Positions 4,722 to 13,446 of a DNA stretch of 14,765 bases are shown piece after piece. Both the position numbers and the translations under genes were made by a program. How positions within the stretch are numbered: the first letter of the stretch is position 1; each line of letters begins with the position of its first letter. This DNA comes from an uncultured Desulfobacterales bacterium (GTDB lineage Bacteria > Desulfobacterota > Desulfobacteria > Desulfobacterales > JAFDCJ01), in assembly GCA_945787595.1 (NCBI GenBank), contig CALZJV010000083.1, positions 1 through 14,765 of the forward strand, in the 5' to 3' direction. The notes under the pieces were generated by a model. The model was given only the letters and a program-made list of their open reading frames with translations. It ran no database searches and had not been told where the DNA came from.

Positions 4722-7145
4722 ATGAAAGTTAGCCTAAGCTGGCTTAAAGACTATATTACCATCAGCATGGATGCGGCCGATCTGGCCGATGCGCTGACCA
4801 TGGTCGGATTGGAAGTGGAGTCGGTTGCAGATCGCTATGGTTATCTGAGCAGTGTTGTTGTGGGACGCGTTGAGGAAGTGGGCCGCCACCCAAATGCCGA
4901 CAAACTAAAAATCTGCCGGGTCGATACGGAAGGCCGAGGATGGTCGGTGGTATGCGGCGCACCCAATGTCGAACCGGGCATGCTAGCACCTCTGGCAAAA
5001 CCCGGTACCGTTTTTCCGGGCGGATTTCAACTGGAAAAAAGTGTGATTAGGGGAGTCAGCTCCGAAGGGATGCTGTGCAGCGATGCGGAACTGGGCCTTG
5101 GCACCGACAGCAGCGGCATCAAGGCCCTTGATTCGTCATTGAAACTGGGGGCCCGACTGGCCGATTCCCTCGGCCTGTTTGATATGGTTTTTGAACTAGA
5201 TCTGACTCCCAACCGACCGGATTGTCTCAGCGTGATTGGCATTGCCCGGGAGATAGCGGCGATACAAAAAACGCCCCTAAATTATCCCGATTACACGATT
5301 GATGATAAGGCGGATACCATCCATAAAATTTCGTCGGTAAAGATTGAGGCACCGGGCCACTGTCCGCGCTATAGCGCCAGGTTGGTGGAAAATGTGAAAG
5401 TGAAAACCTCTCCGTTCTGGCTTCAGGATAGACTATTGTCTATTGGACTGCGTCCGATCAACAATATCGTCGACATCACCAATTTTGTCATGATGGAAAC
5501 CGGTCAACCGCTGCATGGCTTTGATTTTGATTTTCTGGCAGAAAATCGAATCGTTGTCCGCACCGCCGCCGAAGGTGAGAAATTTATCACTCTGGATGAG
5601 AAGGAGCGGATACTGGGGGCGCAGATGCTTATGATCTGCGATGGTGTAAAAGCCGTTGGGGTGGGCGGCGTCATGGGCGGCCTTAACTCGGAGATTGAAG
5701 CTACCACCACCCGGGTGCTCATCGAAGGTGCCTATTTCAATCCGGTAAGTATCAGAAGAACTGCTAAAAAGTTGAGTTTAGGTACGGACGCTTCCCATCG
5801 CTTTGAACGAGGGGTGGACCCGGAAGGCACCGTCCGTGCCGTTAACCGCGCCGCAAAACTCATGGTTGAACTCGGTGAGGGCAACCTGGTTGAGGGAATT
5901 ATCGATGAATACCCAAAACCCCAGACAGCAAAAAGCGTTGATTTGAGTGTAAAGCGGACTCACCGGCTGTTGGGTATCGAGCCGGACGCCAAACGGATTA
6001 AAGACCTTCTCGAATCCATTGAGTTTAAGGTCGAGAAAATAGCGTCCGAAAATGGTGATGAGCGGCTGACCGTCGTTCCTCCAACCTTCAGAGTGGATGT
6101 TTCAAGACCGGAGGATTTGATGGAGGAGGTAGCGAGGCTCTCAGGCTATAATAACATCCCGACTACTTTTCCCGCGATGCCGGCCGAAGGCCGAAGGTCG
6201 GACAACTATTTGGAACTCAGAAACGGGATAAAAAGATTCATGTGCGGCTTTGGCTTCACGGAAGCGATCACTTACAGTTTTGCTTCTGAATTGTCCGGCG
6301 ACCGCCTGCGGCTTAAAGACAAGGATGCCCGGCGGGCCTTCATTCATATTTTAAATCCTTTGACGGAAGACCAGACGGTGATGCGTACATCGCTGGTGCC
6401 AGGTTTGATCGAGACTGCGGTCTACAATATCGCACGGCAGATTAAGAATCTGAGATTATTTGAAATCGGTAAAATATTTATTAAATCAGACCGGCAGGTC
6501 TTACCCCTGGAGCCCGAGATTCTAACAGCACTGTGGACCGGAACACGAAATGGCGCATCGTGGCACAGCCGGGAGATCCCATGTGATTTTTACGATATGA
6601 AGGGGGTCGTTGAAGGCTTGATCCATGCGCTCAAGATAGATAGGATCCGGTTTACCCAAATGCCGGAGGATTCCTGCGATTACACTCGCCACGGACACAC
6701 GGCTCGAATTTTGGCCGAAGGCTTACAGGTGGGATTGGTGGGCGAGGTCCATCCCCGCGTGCGGCGTAACTTCGAATTGAAGCAAACAGCATTTATCATA
6801 GAACTCGAATTGGATAAAATTATTTCGCTGATTCCGCCGCCTACGGGCTCTAAACCGATCCCCAGGTTCCCCGCCATTTATAGAGACATCACTATTATTG
6901 TCGACCACGCAATTGAAACCCAAACGGTACTGGAGGCGGTTGACAATATCAGTGAAGACCTGGTGGAAAGGTTGCATTTATTTGATGTTTTTGAAGGCGA
7001 TCCCATCGCTGCCGGCAAAAAAAGTGTTTCATTTCGTGTTACCTACCGGTCATCCACTAAAACGCTAGAAGACGATGATGTAAATGACCTGCACAGGGCG
7101 ATTACAGACAAGCTTTTGAAAGCATTCGATGCCACTTTGCCCTAA
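4722..7145 (+). CDS. pheT: Phenylalanyl-tRNA synthetase beta subunit
   Basis: 807 residues, close to the usual 790-810. The domains run in normal order: an N-terminal strand then a tRNA-binding (EMAP-like) domain at about 39-150 (VVVGRVEEVGRHPNADKLKIC); the B3/B4 editing domain with LTPNRPDCLSVIGIAREIAA and GTDASHRFERGVD; B5 at about 400-475; the class II-like inactive core; and a C-terminal ferredoxin-fold anticodon-binding domain from about 714 (PRFPAIYRDITIIVD to the end). It holds the editing site for mischarged Tyr-tRNA and binds the anticodon. The start is ATG 4722 with only a weak GAG (4712-4714) ahead, but MKVSLSWLKDYI is the standard PheT N-terminus. It is separated from pheS by 230 bases rather than the usual few. 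A MerR-type gene follows 29 bases downstream. Confidence 0.97.
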   Translation: MKVSLSWLKDYITISMDAADLADALTMVGLEVESVADRYGYLSSVVVGRVEEVGRHPNADKLKICRVDTEGRGWSVVCGAPNVEPGMLAPLAKPGTVFPGGFQLEKSVIRGVSSEGMLCSDAELGLGTDSSGIKALDSSLKLGARLADSLGLFDMVFELDLTPNRPDCLSVIGIAREIAAIQKTPLNYPDYTIDDKADTIHKISSVKIEAPGHCPRYSARLVENVKVKTSPFWLQDRLLSIGLRPINNIVDITNFVMMETGQPLHGFDFDFLAENRIVVRTAAEGEKFITLDEKERILGAQMLMICDGVKAVGVGGVMGGLNSEIEATTTRVLIEGAYFNPVSIRRTAKKLSLGTDASHRFERGVDPEGTVRAVNRAAKLMVELGEGNLVEGIIDEYPKPQTAKSVDLSVKRTHRLLGIEPDAKRIKDLLESIEFKVEKIASENGDERLTVVPPTFRVDVSRPEDLMEEVARLSGYNNIPTTFPAMPAEGRRSDNYLELRNGIKRFMCGFGFTEAITYSFASELSGDRLRLKDKDARRAFIHILNPLTEDQTVMRTSLVPGLIETAVYNIARQIKNLRLFEIGKIFIKSDRQVLPLEPEILTALWTGTRNGASWHSREIPCDFYDMKGVVEGLIHALKIDRIRFTQMPEDSCDYTRHGHTARILAEGLQVGLVGEVHPRVRRNFELKQTAFIIELELDKIISLIPPPTGSKPIPRFPAIYRDITIIVDHAIETQTVLEAVDNISEDLVERLHLFDVFEGDPIAAGKKSVSFRVTYRSSTKTLEDDDVNDLHRAITDKLLKAFDATLP

Positions 7146-7174
7146 TCCGCTCAATGCAGGTCCAAGGGTTGAAA

Positions 7175-7525
7175 ATGCAGGATCAAAAACCTTATCAGAT
7201 AAAAATACCTGACAAGTTTTATTTTAAAATCGGTGAGGTCAGCAAAATCGCCGGACTACCGAGCCATGTATTACGGTTCTGGGAATCTGAATTTAAAAAG
7301 ATAAAGCCGCGGCGCACAGAGTCGGGACAACGGTCGTACACCAAAAAAGATATCGAAATAATCCTGGAGATTAAGCATCTTCTCCATGAAAAAAAATTCA
7401 CCATTGACGGTGCCCGTAAATTTATAAACGCTAAAGCCACTGCTGAATCGCCCGCCACTAGACGGTTCTTAGCGGATCTGAAAACGGAACTGGCAAGCAT
7501 CAGGAATTTGCTCGACGGTAATTAG
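7175..7525 (+). CDS. Short MerR-type transcriptional regulator
   Basis: 116 residues. FKIGEVSKIAGLPSHVLRFWE (about 17-37) is the MerR winged helix-turn-helix. The wing RRTESGQRSYTKKDIEII and the helix LLHEKKFTIDGARKFI follow, then a short C-terminal helix (about 94-115) that could dimerise. There is no effector domain and no metal-binding cysteine, so a ligand cannot be named. Small MerR proteins of this kind commonly follow pheT or ihfA in proteobacteria. Here it directly follows pheT (29 bases), and no ihfA lies between. ATG 7175 is chosen because AAGGG (7164-7168) lies 6 bases upstream; the earlier in-frame ATG at 7154 has no ribosome binding site. Its target is unknown. Confidence 0.85.
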   Translation: MQDQKPYQIKIPDKFYFKIGEVSKIAGLPSHVLRFWESEFKKIKPRRTESGQRSYTKKDIEIILEIKHLLHEKKFTIDGARKFINAKATAESPATRRFLADLKTELASIRNLLDGN

Positions 7526-7539
7526 TTTGATGAAAATTA

Positions 7540-7575
7540 TTGACAACCGTGAAAATTTGTCTTAGTTATTCTAAT
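7540..7575 (+). promoter_or_regulatory. Probable promoter of the tRNA-Gly / rimP-nusA-infB unit
   Basis: A perfect TTGACA (7540-7545) lies just after the MerR gene and 45 bases before the tRNA. The -10 is ambiguous: TATTCT (7567-7572) is the better match but at a 21-base spacing, while TAGTTA (7563-7568) has the ideal 17 but poor sequence. Position and AT-rich context favour a real promoter. Confidence 0.5.
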
Positions 7576-7590
7576 TTAAACGTTAAACGA

Positions 7591-7666
7591 GCGGGCATAG
7601 CTCAGTTGGTAGAGTACAAGCTTCCCAAGCTTGGTGTCGCGAGTTCAAATCTCGTTGCCCGCTCCA
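7591..7666 (+). tRNA. tRNA-Gly (anticodon CCC), CCA encoded
   Basis: A full cloverleaf. Acceptor GCGGGCA (7591-7597) pairs with TGCCCGC (7656-7662). The D-stem is GCTC/GAGT with loop AGTTGGTA. The anticodon stem CAAGC/GCTTG encloses TTCCCAA, placing CCC at 7624-7626. The variable loop is GTGTC. The T-stem is GCGAG/CTCGT with loop TTCAAAT. Discriminator T7663 is followed by encoded CCA (7664-7666). It reads GGG glycine codons. It precedes rimP-nusA-infB much as metY (initiator tRNA) does in E. coli. No attachment-site duplication was seen at its 3' end. Confidence 0.97.
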
Positions 7667-7812
7667 GAACAAGTTCGCCTTATCCTTATGTAAGGGCAGC
7701 GTTGGTAATATGGGTATAGTGTGGGATGAACTTAACTTTTTCCTTATGGTTATTGGTATGAACTGATAAACTTTCCCGCTGTGCATTAATAAGGTCTACC
7801 TGAGACATGAGG

Positions 7813-7840
7813 AAACGGGCGATAGCCCGTTTTTGCGTTT
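7813..7840 (+). terminator. Intrinsic terminator/attenuator between tRNA-Gly and rimP
   Basis: AAACGGGC (7813-7820), loop GATA, GCCCGTTT (7825-7832): a perfect 8-pair stem followed by TT-GCG-TTTTT. It lies about 150 bases after the tRNA and only about 25 bases before the proposed rimP start. There is little room for another promoter, so transcription of rimP-nusA-infB probably reads through it. NusA-responsive leader termination is known for nusA operons elsewhere. It also falls inside the longest rimP-frame extension (from ATG 7807), which argues against that start. Confidence 0.8.
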
Positions 7841-7863
7841 TTAACGAGGGTGTTCGCGGTACA

Positions 7864-8382
7864 GTGAAGACAAAGAATCGTCAATTTAAAAAAAACTCCG
7901 GGGCGGGAAACCGTCATCATTCACCTGTCAACGAAAAAAAAATTGTTGATCAGGTCGGGGCACTCGCCAAACCGGTGTGTGAATCCGAGGGTCTGGAGCT
8001 GATTCACGTTGAGTTTCAGCGAGAGTCCGGGGGTAGAATTCTACGCCTGTATATAGACAAGCCGGATGGGATCAACCTGAATGATTGTGTCGGTATCAGC
8101 CGCCAACTAGGAGATATTATAGATGTCAATCTGGATGATATCGGGCCGTTCAATCTCGAAGTCACCTCGCCGGGACCCTCACGTCCCCTGGCCTCAAAAG
8201 AGGATTTCGAAAAATTTAAAGGGAACCGGGTAAAAATCAAAACAAATCGATCGATTAACGGGCAAAAAAATTTTAAGGGCATCCTTTTAGGAATTTCCGG
8301 CGGACAGGTAAACCTTCAATTAGATAAGCAAATCATTGCCATATCGACTCAGGATATATTAAAAGCAAGGCTTGCAGATTAA
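7864..8382 (+). CDS. rimP: Ribosome maturation factor RimP
   Basis: RimP assists 30S assembly by promoting S19/S12 incorporation. From GTG 7864 the product has 172 residues. The N-terminal domain has VDQVGALAKPVCESEGLELIHVEF and LRLYIDKPDGINLNDCVGISRQL, then the signature LEVTSPGPSRPLASKEDFEKF, then an Sm-like C-terminal barrel ending ILKARLAD. About 20 basic, Asn/His-rich residues precede the family's usual start. ATG 7807 would add 19 more residues encoded by the terminator hairpin and is unlikely. The only Shine-Dalgarno candidate for GTG 7864 is GAGGG (7846-7850), 13 bases away, so the start is not certain. nusA follows, but after a long 416-base gap instead of the usual tight junction. 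Confidence 0.92.
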   Translation: MKTKNRQFKKNSGAGNRHHSPVNEKKIVDQVGALAKPVCESEGLELIHVEFQRESGGRILRLYIDKPDGINLNDCVGISRQLGDIIDVNLDDIGPFNLEVTSPGPSRPLASKEDFEKFKGNRVKIKTNRSINGQKNFKGILLGISGGQVNLQLDKQIIAISTQDILKARLAD

Positions 8383-8798
8383 AGTCGTCAGAAATTTAAT
8401 CCCGCCGCAGCGGGAACAAAGAGGGATTGCTTGAGATTTGAGTTTTGGTCTCAATGATAAAGCCAAACTGAGCGGTTCCAGGTTCTGGGTTCAAGCCCGC
8501 CCTGGTGCGACGGGATGTGTCTATGAAATTGCTTTCACATTTTATGAAATTTGGTTTCCATCACCACATCTTGACATACCAGGTCTGGGCCAGGGGTTCA
8601 AAGGTTACAACCGATGGATACTGCTCATAATATTAATCAAAATCTGGTATACCCGTCATACCGCAGTTTGCGAAACGGATTTATAACCAGATGAAGACTC
8701 GATGCCATTGATACGAGCTATTCTGGGTTTTTTCAACCCGGAACGTTGAACCCTGAACCGCTCAACCTATGAAAATTTAAATGCTATGGAGCGATCTG
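8383..8798 (+). other. Non-coding, repeat-bearing gap between rimP and nusA
   Basis: These genes are normally almost adjacent. The 416-base gap has small stems (TCCCGC/GCGGGA at 8400-8415; TTGAGA/TCTCAA at 8431-8454). It also has a diverged direct repeat (8478-8495, CCAGGTTCTGGGTTCAAG, against 8579-8602) and two related TATGAAATT...TTTCA stretches (8522-8537, 8543-8560). A GTTGAACC/CTGAACC tract (8745-8760) follows the hairpin at 8721-8743. The 82-codon frame at 8438-8686 shows no family features and no ribosome binding site. Confidence 0.7.
8721..8743 (+). promoter_or_regulatory. Hairpin in the nusA leader
   Basis: TTCTGGGTT (8721-8729) pairs with AACCCGGAA (8735-8743) over 9 positions (one T-G) around the loop TTTTC. 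No T-run follows the stem, so it is not a standard terminator on this strand. It lies 55 bases before nusA and may affect its translation or be part of an intergenic repeat. Confidence 0.45.
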
Positions 8799-10199
8799 AT
8801 GTTTGTCTCAGACATAAAGCGTGTCGTTGAACAAGTTAGCCGGGATAGAGGTATTGACCGCGAAGTCCTTATCAGGGCTCTGGAAGAAGCGTTGCGATCT
8901 GCCGCCAGAAAAAAGTTCGGCAATAAGCTGGATATTGAAGTTCAATACAACGATGAGAGCGGTGAGATTGAGGTCTTCCAGTTTATGGAAGTAACAGAAG
9001 AGGTCACCGAGCCTGCAATTCAGATAAGCCTTGAGGAAGGGCGAAAGCTGGATCCTGAATGCGAGGTCGGCGACAGCCTCGGCACCAAGATGGATGCCAC
9101 CACTTTTGGCCGTATCGCCGCTCAGTCCGCCAAACAGGTCATCATCCAAAAAATGAAGGATGCCGAAAAAGATGCTGTCTATGCCAACTTCATTGACCGA
9201 AAGGGGGAGATTGTAAACGGCATCGTGCAGCGGATCGATCGGGGCGACATCATTGTAAACCTTGGTCACACCGAAGGTGTCGTTCCGTCACGCGAGCAGG
9301 TACCTAGGGAATCGTATCGCCGGGGAGATCGGATTCGCGCCTATATCCTGGATGTGCTGCTTGAATCACGCGGTCCACAAATTGTTCTTTCCAGAACGCA
9401 TCCAAACTTTTTAATTGACCTTTTTCGAACAGAAGTACCGGAAATCAGCGAAGGTATCGTAACCATTATGGGTGCTTCGCGGGAACCGGGTGTGCGTGCA
9501 AAAATTGCGGTGGCTTCAAATAATTCCGACATAGACCCTGTCGGAGCCTGCGTGGGTATGAAGGGCAGCCGGGTGCAAAACGTCGTGCAGGAACTTCGTG
9601 GCGAAAAAATCGATATCATTCCGTGGCATGTGGACGCGGCTAAATTCGTGTGCAACGCACTGGCCCCCGCAGAGATTTCCAGGGTTATTATAGACGAAGA
9701 CAACCGTTCGATGGAAGTCATTGTTCCTGACGAATATTTATCCATTGCCATCGGTAAAAAAGGGCAGAACGTCAGGCTGGCATCCAAGCTTTCCGGCTGG
9801 CATCTGGATGTAAAAAATGAAACCCGTTATAGCCAGGTCATGCAAATCGGCTATGACTCACTTGTGGCTTTACCTGGAGTCGGAATCGGTTTAGCCGATG
9901 CATTATATGAGAGTGGTTTTTATTCGGCTGAAGAAATCAGCCAGGCAACCATAGAGGATTTGATCCAAATTAGAGGGATCGGGGAAGAAAAGGCCGAAAA
10001 GCTTCTGGATGCGGCACGCAATGCGATCGCACGAACAGAAGTGGATTCGGACGCTGAAACACCTTCCGAAACCGTAGCAAACAACGAACTCGGCGAAGAA
10101 GAAATCGAAGCGCAGACCGCTGAAGACAAGACCGCCGATATAGAAGATTCGCCGCAATCTGAACCGCCATCGGATGAGGCTGAATCGGACAAAAAATAG
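8799..10199 (+). CDS. nusA: Transcription termination/antitermination factor NusA
   Basis: Binds RNA polymerase and nascent RNA and modulates pausing, termination and rRNA antitermination. From ATG 8799 it has 466 residues. The N-terminal polymerase-binding domain starts MFVSDIKRVVEQVSRDRGIDREVL. The S1 domain is at about 134-200, KH1 has GMKG at 253-256, and KH2 has GKKGQNVR at 319-326. A single helix-hairpin-helix region from 358 (LPGVGIGLADALY ... IRGIGEEKAEKLL) is followed by an acidic tail (about 415-466, Glu/Asp/Ser-rich). ATG 8799 is preferred over ATG 8781 because TGGAG (8787-8791) lies 7 bases ahead and MFV is the family start. infB follows after 29 bases; ylxR and the L7Ae-like ylxQ found between them in some lineages are absent. 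Confidence 0.96.
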   Translation: MFVSDIKRVVEQVSRDRGIDREVLIRALEEALRSAARKKFGNKLDIEVQYNDESGEIEVFQFMEVTEEVTEPAIQISLEEGRKLDPECEVGDSLGTKMDATTFGRIAAQSAKQVIIQKMKDAEKDAVYANFIDRKGEIVNGIVQRIDRGDIIVNLGHTEGVVPSREQVPRESYRRGDRIRAYILDVLLESRGPQIVLSRTHPNFLIDLFRTEVPEISEGIVTIMGASREPGVRAKIAVASNNSDIDPVGACVGMKGSRVQNVVQELRGEKIDIIPWHVDAAKFVCNALAPAEISRVIIDEDNRSMEVIVPDEYLSIAIGKKGQNVRLASKLSGWHLDVKNETRYSQVMQIGYDSLVALPGVGIGLADALYESGFYSAEEISQATIEDLIQIRGIGEEKAEKLLDAARNAIARTEVDSDAETPSETVANNELGEEEIEAQTAEDKTADIEDSPQSEPPSDEAESDKK

Positions 10200-10228
10200 A
10201 TTGATAGTGCAAACTTTAGGGGGAAGTA

Positions 10229-12856
10229 ATGGCCAAAACCAGGGTTTATGAACTCGCCAGAGACCTTAACCTGACAAACCAAGTTCTGCTTAGTAGGCTG
10301 AGTGATCTTGATATCTCTGTCAAGAGTCATATGAGTTCTCTGGATGATGAAGCCGTTGCCAAGGTGAAAACAGTGTTTTTCGGAAAAAAAGAAGTATCCG
10401 TCGAGGAGACGCGCATAAAACCGACCGTCATTCGCAGACGCAGGAAAAAGGTACCGGTCGAAGTCGTGCCAGAACCCACACAGGATATCGTCGAAAAAGC
10501 CGCCGAACCGGAGTCCGCCGAAGAACTTGTCAAGAGTAAAGAAGCCCCTGGGGAGCAAGCGCCAGCCGAAGCCGTTGAAGAGATAGAGACCCCTGACAAA
10601 AAACCTACTAGAAAACTGGGAAAGGTCGATGAGAAAGTAGCCGAAGAGTTGGTTGAGGTCGATGTCGAACCGTTACAAGAGACGCCGGTCACCCTTAAGG
10701 AAAAGAAGCCTAAAAAAGTTAAGAAAGACATCGCCGCCAAGATTATCCAGCTACCTGTAAAGCCAGTGGAAAAACCGCCGGCAAAGAAAGTCGCCACGCC
10801 TGAAAAGCCCAAGGGCATCGTTAAGCGGATGCCGCCTCGTGCGCCCGAGGCAAAACGGGGTGTTACGATGCCGGAATTACCACCCAAAGAAACCAAGAAA
10901 AAGAAAGGGAGGCAAACGCCTGGCGATGATATTGAGGGCAACAAAAAATTCTTAAAAAAGAAAATTTCATTTCGTAAAAAATCGGTTATTGAGGGCGCAG
11001 CCCTATACGATAGAGGCTATAAAAGCCGTAAACCACGCAAGGGTGCCAAAGGCAAAGCGGCTGCCACGGGACAAAAAACTCAAATTACAACAGCCAAAGC
11101 AATCAAGCGCCGCATTAAAATCGATGATGCCATTGTTCTCTCCGAGCTGGCTAAAAGAATGGGGATTAAATCCGGTGATATGATAAAAACCCTCATGGAC
11201 ATGGGCGTTATGGCCACCGTCAATCAGAGCATCGACTATGACACCGCGGTTCTGGTTGCAGCCGAATTTGACTATGAAGTGGAGCGCGCCGCCTTTGAGG
11301 AAGAAGAAATATTAAAACAGATAACCGACGGTCCGGAAAAATTGCAGGAACGCCCGCCGGTGGTTACCATCATGGGCCATGTGGACCACGGCAAAACCTC
11401 CCTGCTCGATGTTATCCGCAAAACTCACGTAACCGAAACCGAAGCCGGCGGAATTACACAGCACATCGGCGCCTATCTTGTTGCTACCGATAGTGGTCAA
11501 ATAGCGTTTCTTGACACCCCCGGTCATGAGGCGTTTACAGCCATGCGAGCCCGGGGCGCCAAGGTCACTGATATTGTCATATTGGTTGTCGCCGCCGATG
11601 ACGGTGTCATGCCCCAGACGATTGAAGCCATCAACCATGCCAAAGCGGCAGATGTTCCGATTATTGTTGCGATCAATAAGATCGATAAGGCCAATGCCGA
11701 TACCGAACGAGTCAAACGAGAGCTGTCCGAGAATGGGTTAACCCCTGAAGATTGGGGCGGTGATACGATTTTTATCCAAGTTTCCGCAAAACAGGAACAG
11801 GGCATTGACGAATTGCTTGAAATGATTTCACTGCAATCTGAAGTATTGGAACTGAAAGCCAATCCGGACAAACTGGCGTTCGGTCACGTGGTTGAAGCCA
11901 AAATAGACACTGGCCGGGGACCGGTCGCCACCGTCCTCGTACAAGGCGGTACTCTGCGAAACGGAGATCCGGTGGTATGCGGTATTCACTTCGGAAGAAT
12001 CCGAGCCATGCTTGACGACAAAGGGGTTCAGATAGAATCCGCCGGTCCTTCTATTCCGGTTGAAATCCTTGGATTGTCAGGGGTGCCCGTGGCCGGTGAT
12101 GAGATGATTGCTCTCGACGATGAGAGAAGCGCCAGACAGGTCAGTATGCACCGCATCCAACGGCAGCGTTCCAAAGAACTGGCCCAAACCAACAGAGTCA
12201 GCCTGGAAAATGTTTTTGAACAAATGCAGCAGGGCGAGATTAAAGATTTAAACCTTATAATTAAAGCGGATGTTCACGGCTCGATTGAGGCCCTCACCGA
12301 GGCTTTAACAAAGCTATCTAATGAAGAAGTGAAAGTAAACGTCGTGCATTCAGCCACCGGAACCGTTACCGAATCGGATATTCCTCTGGCGGCAGTGTCC
12401 AATGCGATCATCTTTGGTTTTAATGTGCGACCGACTCCCAAAGTTCAGGCAATTGCCGCCGAAGAAAATGTGGATATGCGCTTTTACAGTGTCATTTATG
12501 ACGTCATCAAGGATGTCAAGGGTGCCATGGTGGGACTGATGGAGTCCACCTATGAAGAACACGTTATGGGCACAGCGGATGTTCGCGAGATATTTCAGAT
12601 ACCCAAAGTGGGCACCATCGCCGGTTGTTATGTGACCGATGGAAAAATTGAACGGGGAAAGAATATCCGTGTTGTCAGAGATGGCGTTATATTATATGAA
12701 GGCAAAAATTCCTCCCTGCGGCGGTTTAAAGAGGACGCCAAAGAAGTACAGGCCGGTTATGAATGCGGCATCGGGATTGAACGTTTCAATGATATCAAAA
12801 TCGGTGATGTGCTGGAGTGCTATTACCTGGAAGAAATCAAACCGGCAATTGAATAA
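10229..12856 (+). CDS. infB: Translation initiation factor IF-2
   Basis: The GTPase that brings fMet-tRNA to the 30S subunit and promotes subunit joining. It has 875 residues. An IF2-N module is at 1-50 ([21 protein letters not shown]), a Lys/Glu/Pro-rich linker at about 55-285, and a second IF2-N module at 291-350. The G domain has G1 GHVDHGKT (383-390), switch region GGITQHIG, G3 DTPGH (429-433), G4 NKID (483-486) and G5 SAK (519-521). Domains II-IV follow, ending with the fMet-tRNA-binding barrel ([18 protein letters not shown]). The start ATG 10229 follows an AGGGGGAAG purine tract. Low-complexity repeats in the linker give long antisense open frames that are not genes. A 221-base palindromic repeat begins 4 bases after the stop. 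Confidence 0.98.
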   Translation: MAKTRVYELARDLNLTNQVLLSRLSDLDISVKSHMSSLDDEAVAKVKTVFFGKKEVSVEETRIKPTVIRRRRKKVPVEVVPEPTQDIVEKAAEPESAEELVKSKEAPGEQAPAEAVEEIETPDKKPTRKLGKVDEKVAEELVEVDVEPLQETPVTLKEKKPKKVKKDIAAKIIQLPVKPVEKPPAKKVATPEKPKGIVKRMPPRAPEAKRGVTMPELPPKETKKKKGRQTPGDDIEGNKKFLKKKISFRKKSVIEGAALYDRGYKSRKPRKGAKGKAAATGQKTQITTAKAIKRRIKIDDAIVLSELAKRMGIKSGDMIKTLMDMGVMATVNQSIDYDTAVLVAAEFDYEVERAAFEEEEILKQITDGPEKLQERPPVVTIMGHVDHGKTSLLDVIRKTHVTETEAGGITQHIGAYLVATDSGQIAFLDTPGHEAFTAMRARGAKVTDIVILVVAADDGVMPQTIEAINHAKAADVPIIVAINKIDKANADTERVKRELSENGLTPEDWGGDTIFIQVSAKQEQGIDELLEMISLQSEVLELKANPDKLAFGHVVEAKIDTGRGPVATVLVQGGTLRNGDPVVCGIHFGRIRAMLDDKGVQIESAGPSIPVEILGLSGVPVAGDEMIALDDERSARQVSMHRIQRQRSKELAQTNRVSLENVFEQMQQGEIKDLNLIIKADVHGSIEALTEALTKLSNEEVKVNVVHSATGTVTESDIPLAAVSNAIIFGFNVRPTPKVQAIAAEENVDMRFYSVIYDVIKDVKGAMVGLMESTYEEHVMGTADVREIFQIPKVGTIAGCYVTDGKIERGKNIRVVRDGVILYEGKNSSLRRFKEDAKEVQAGYECGIGIERFNDIKIGDVLECYYLEEIKPAIE

Positions 12857-12859
12857 GGT

Positions 12860-13080
12860 ATATTAAATTTCAAATAACAAGCACCAAATTTCAAATAATT
12901 CTCAAATTACAATATTCAATGACCAAAACTGCCTTGAGATCGGAATAGGCAATATTTTTAACTACAGGTCTCACACTTTGATAAATTGAGATGCTCTTTC
13001 TTCATTATCAATGACAAGTTTGGAATTTTGAATTTTTGTCATTGTGATTTGTTTGATATTTGTGATTTGGAACTTGATAT
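12860..13080. repeat. 221-base imperfect palindrome of CAAATTTCAAAT / TTTGTGATTTG type
   Basis: The outer 29 bases on the left (12860-12888) match the reverse complement of 13052-13080 at 22 of 29 positions. The purine-strand bias flips from A/C-rich (left half, to about 12928) to T/G-rich (right half, from about 13017), with an unrelated centre. It begins directly after infB and fills most of the gap before ylxP. A weak TGCCT/AGGCA stem (12930-12951) followed by ATATTTTTA could give some termination. The size and inverted ends recall a miniature element, but no target duplication is evident. Confidence 0.7.
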
Positions 13081-13158
13081 TATGCAAAAAAATTCCTTAA
13101 GTATTCAATCCATCAAAATTGATATTTAATTCAATTGAGGTATTCGCCACTAACTAAA

Positions 13159-13446
13159 ATGGTTGTCGGGACCGGACTAATCACACTGAGGCTGCATGAT
13201 TGTCGATCTTTGAAAGGCAAACGCAAAATTGTCAAATCGATGATCAACAGATTACGCAACAATTTTAATGCATCTGTGGCCGAAGTGGGCTCAAACGATA
13301 TCTATCAGAAAGCGGAAATCGGCCTTTCACTGGTCGGTAACGACGCGGCGCTGATTAATTCTAAAATCGACAAGCTTTTCAACATGGCCGAAGATATCGG
13401 TCTGGCGGAAATAGTCGATACGGAAATGGAAATAATTCATTTATGA
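13159..13446 (+). CDS. ylxP: DUF503 (YlxP-like) small protein
   Basis: 95 residues from ATG 13159, the normal length for DUF503. The signature LHDCRSLKGKRKIVKSMINRLRNNFNASVAEV (about 10-41) is well preserved, as is the C-terminal acidic strand EMEIIHL. The family sits between infB and rbfA in many bacteria and is thought to help ribosome maturation, but its biochemical role is not settled. A TTG at 13135 would add eight atypical residues and has no better ribosome binding site. GAGGT (13137-13141) is 17 bases from the ATG, so initiation looks weak. Its stop overlaps the rbfA start (ATGA, 13443-13446), indicating translational coupling. Confidence 0.92.
   Translation: MVVGTGLITLRLHDCRSLKGKRKIVKSMINRLRNNFNASVAEVGSNDIYQKAEIGLSLVGNDAALINSKIDKLFNMAEDIGLAEIVDTEMEIIHL

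Noticed and set aside
7583..7786. Minus-strand 67-residue open frame overlapping the tRNA
   Set aside because: It is the antisense of the tRNA-Gly gene, a well-known kind of spurious protein; no ribosome binding site.
7591..7806. tRNA-Gly as an integration site of a mobile element
   Set aside because: No integrase and no repeated tRNA 3' end seen; the downstream DNA leads directly to the terminator and rimP.
8571..8576. Consensus TTGACA as a nusA promoter
   Set aside because: No plausible -10 element at 16-18 bases downstream.
8438..8686. 82-residue open frame between rimP and nusA
   Set aside because: No family features, no Shine-Dalgarno sequence, runs through repeat DNA; treated as non-coding unless footprint data say otherwise.
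9341..9787. Minus-strand 148-residue open frame in nusA
   Set aside because: Entirely inside the S1-KH region of NusA; a shadow frame.
10327..10944. Minus-strand 205-residue open frame in infB
   Set aside because: Ser/Thr/Gly-rich shadow of the Lys/Glu/Pro-rich IF2 linker; the + strand gene is certain.
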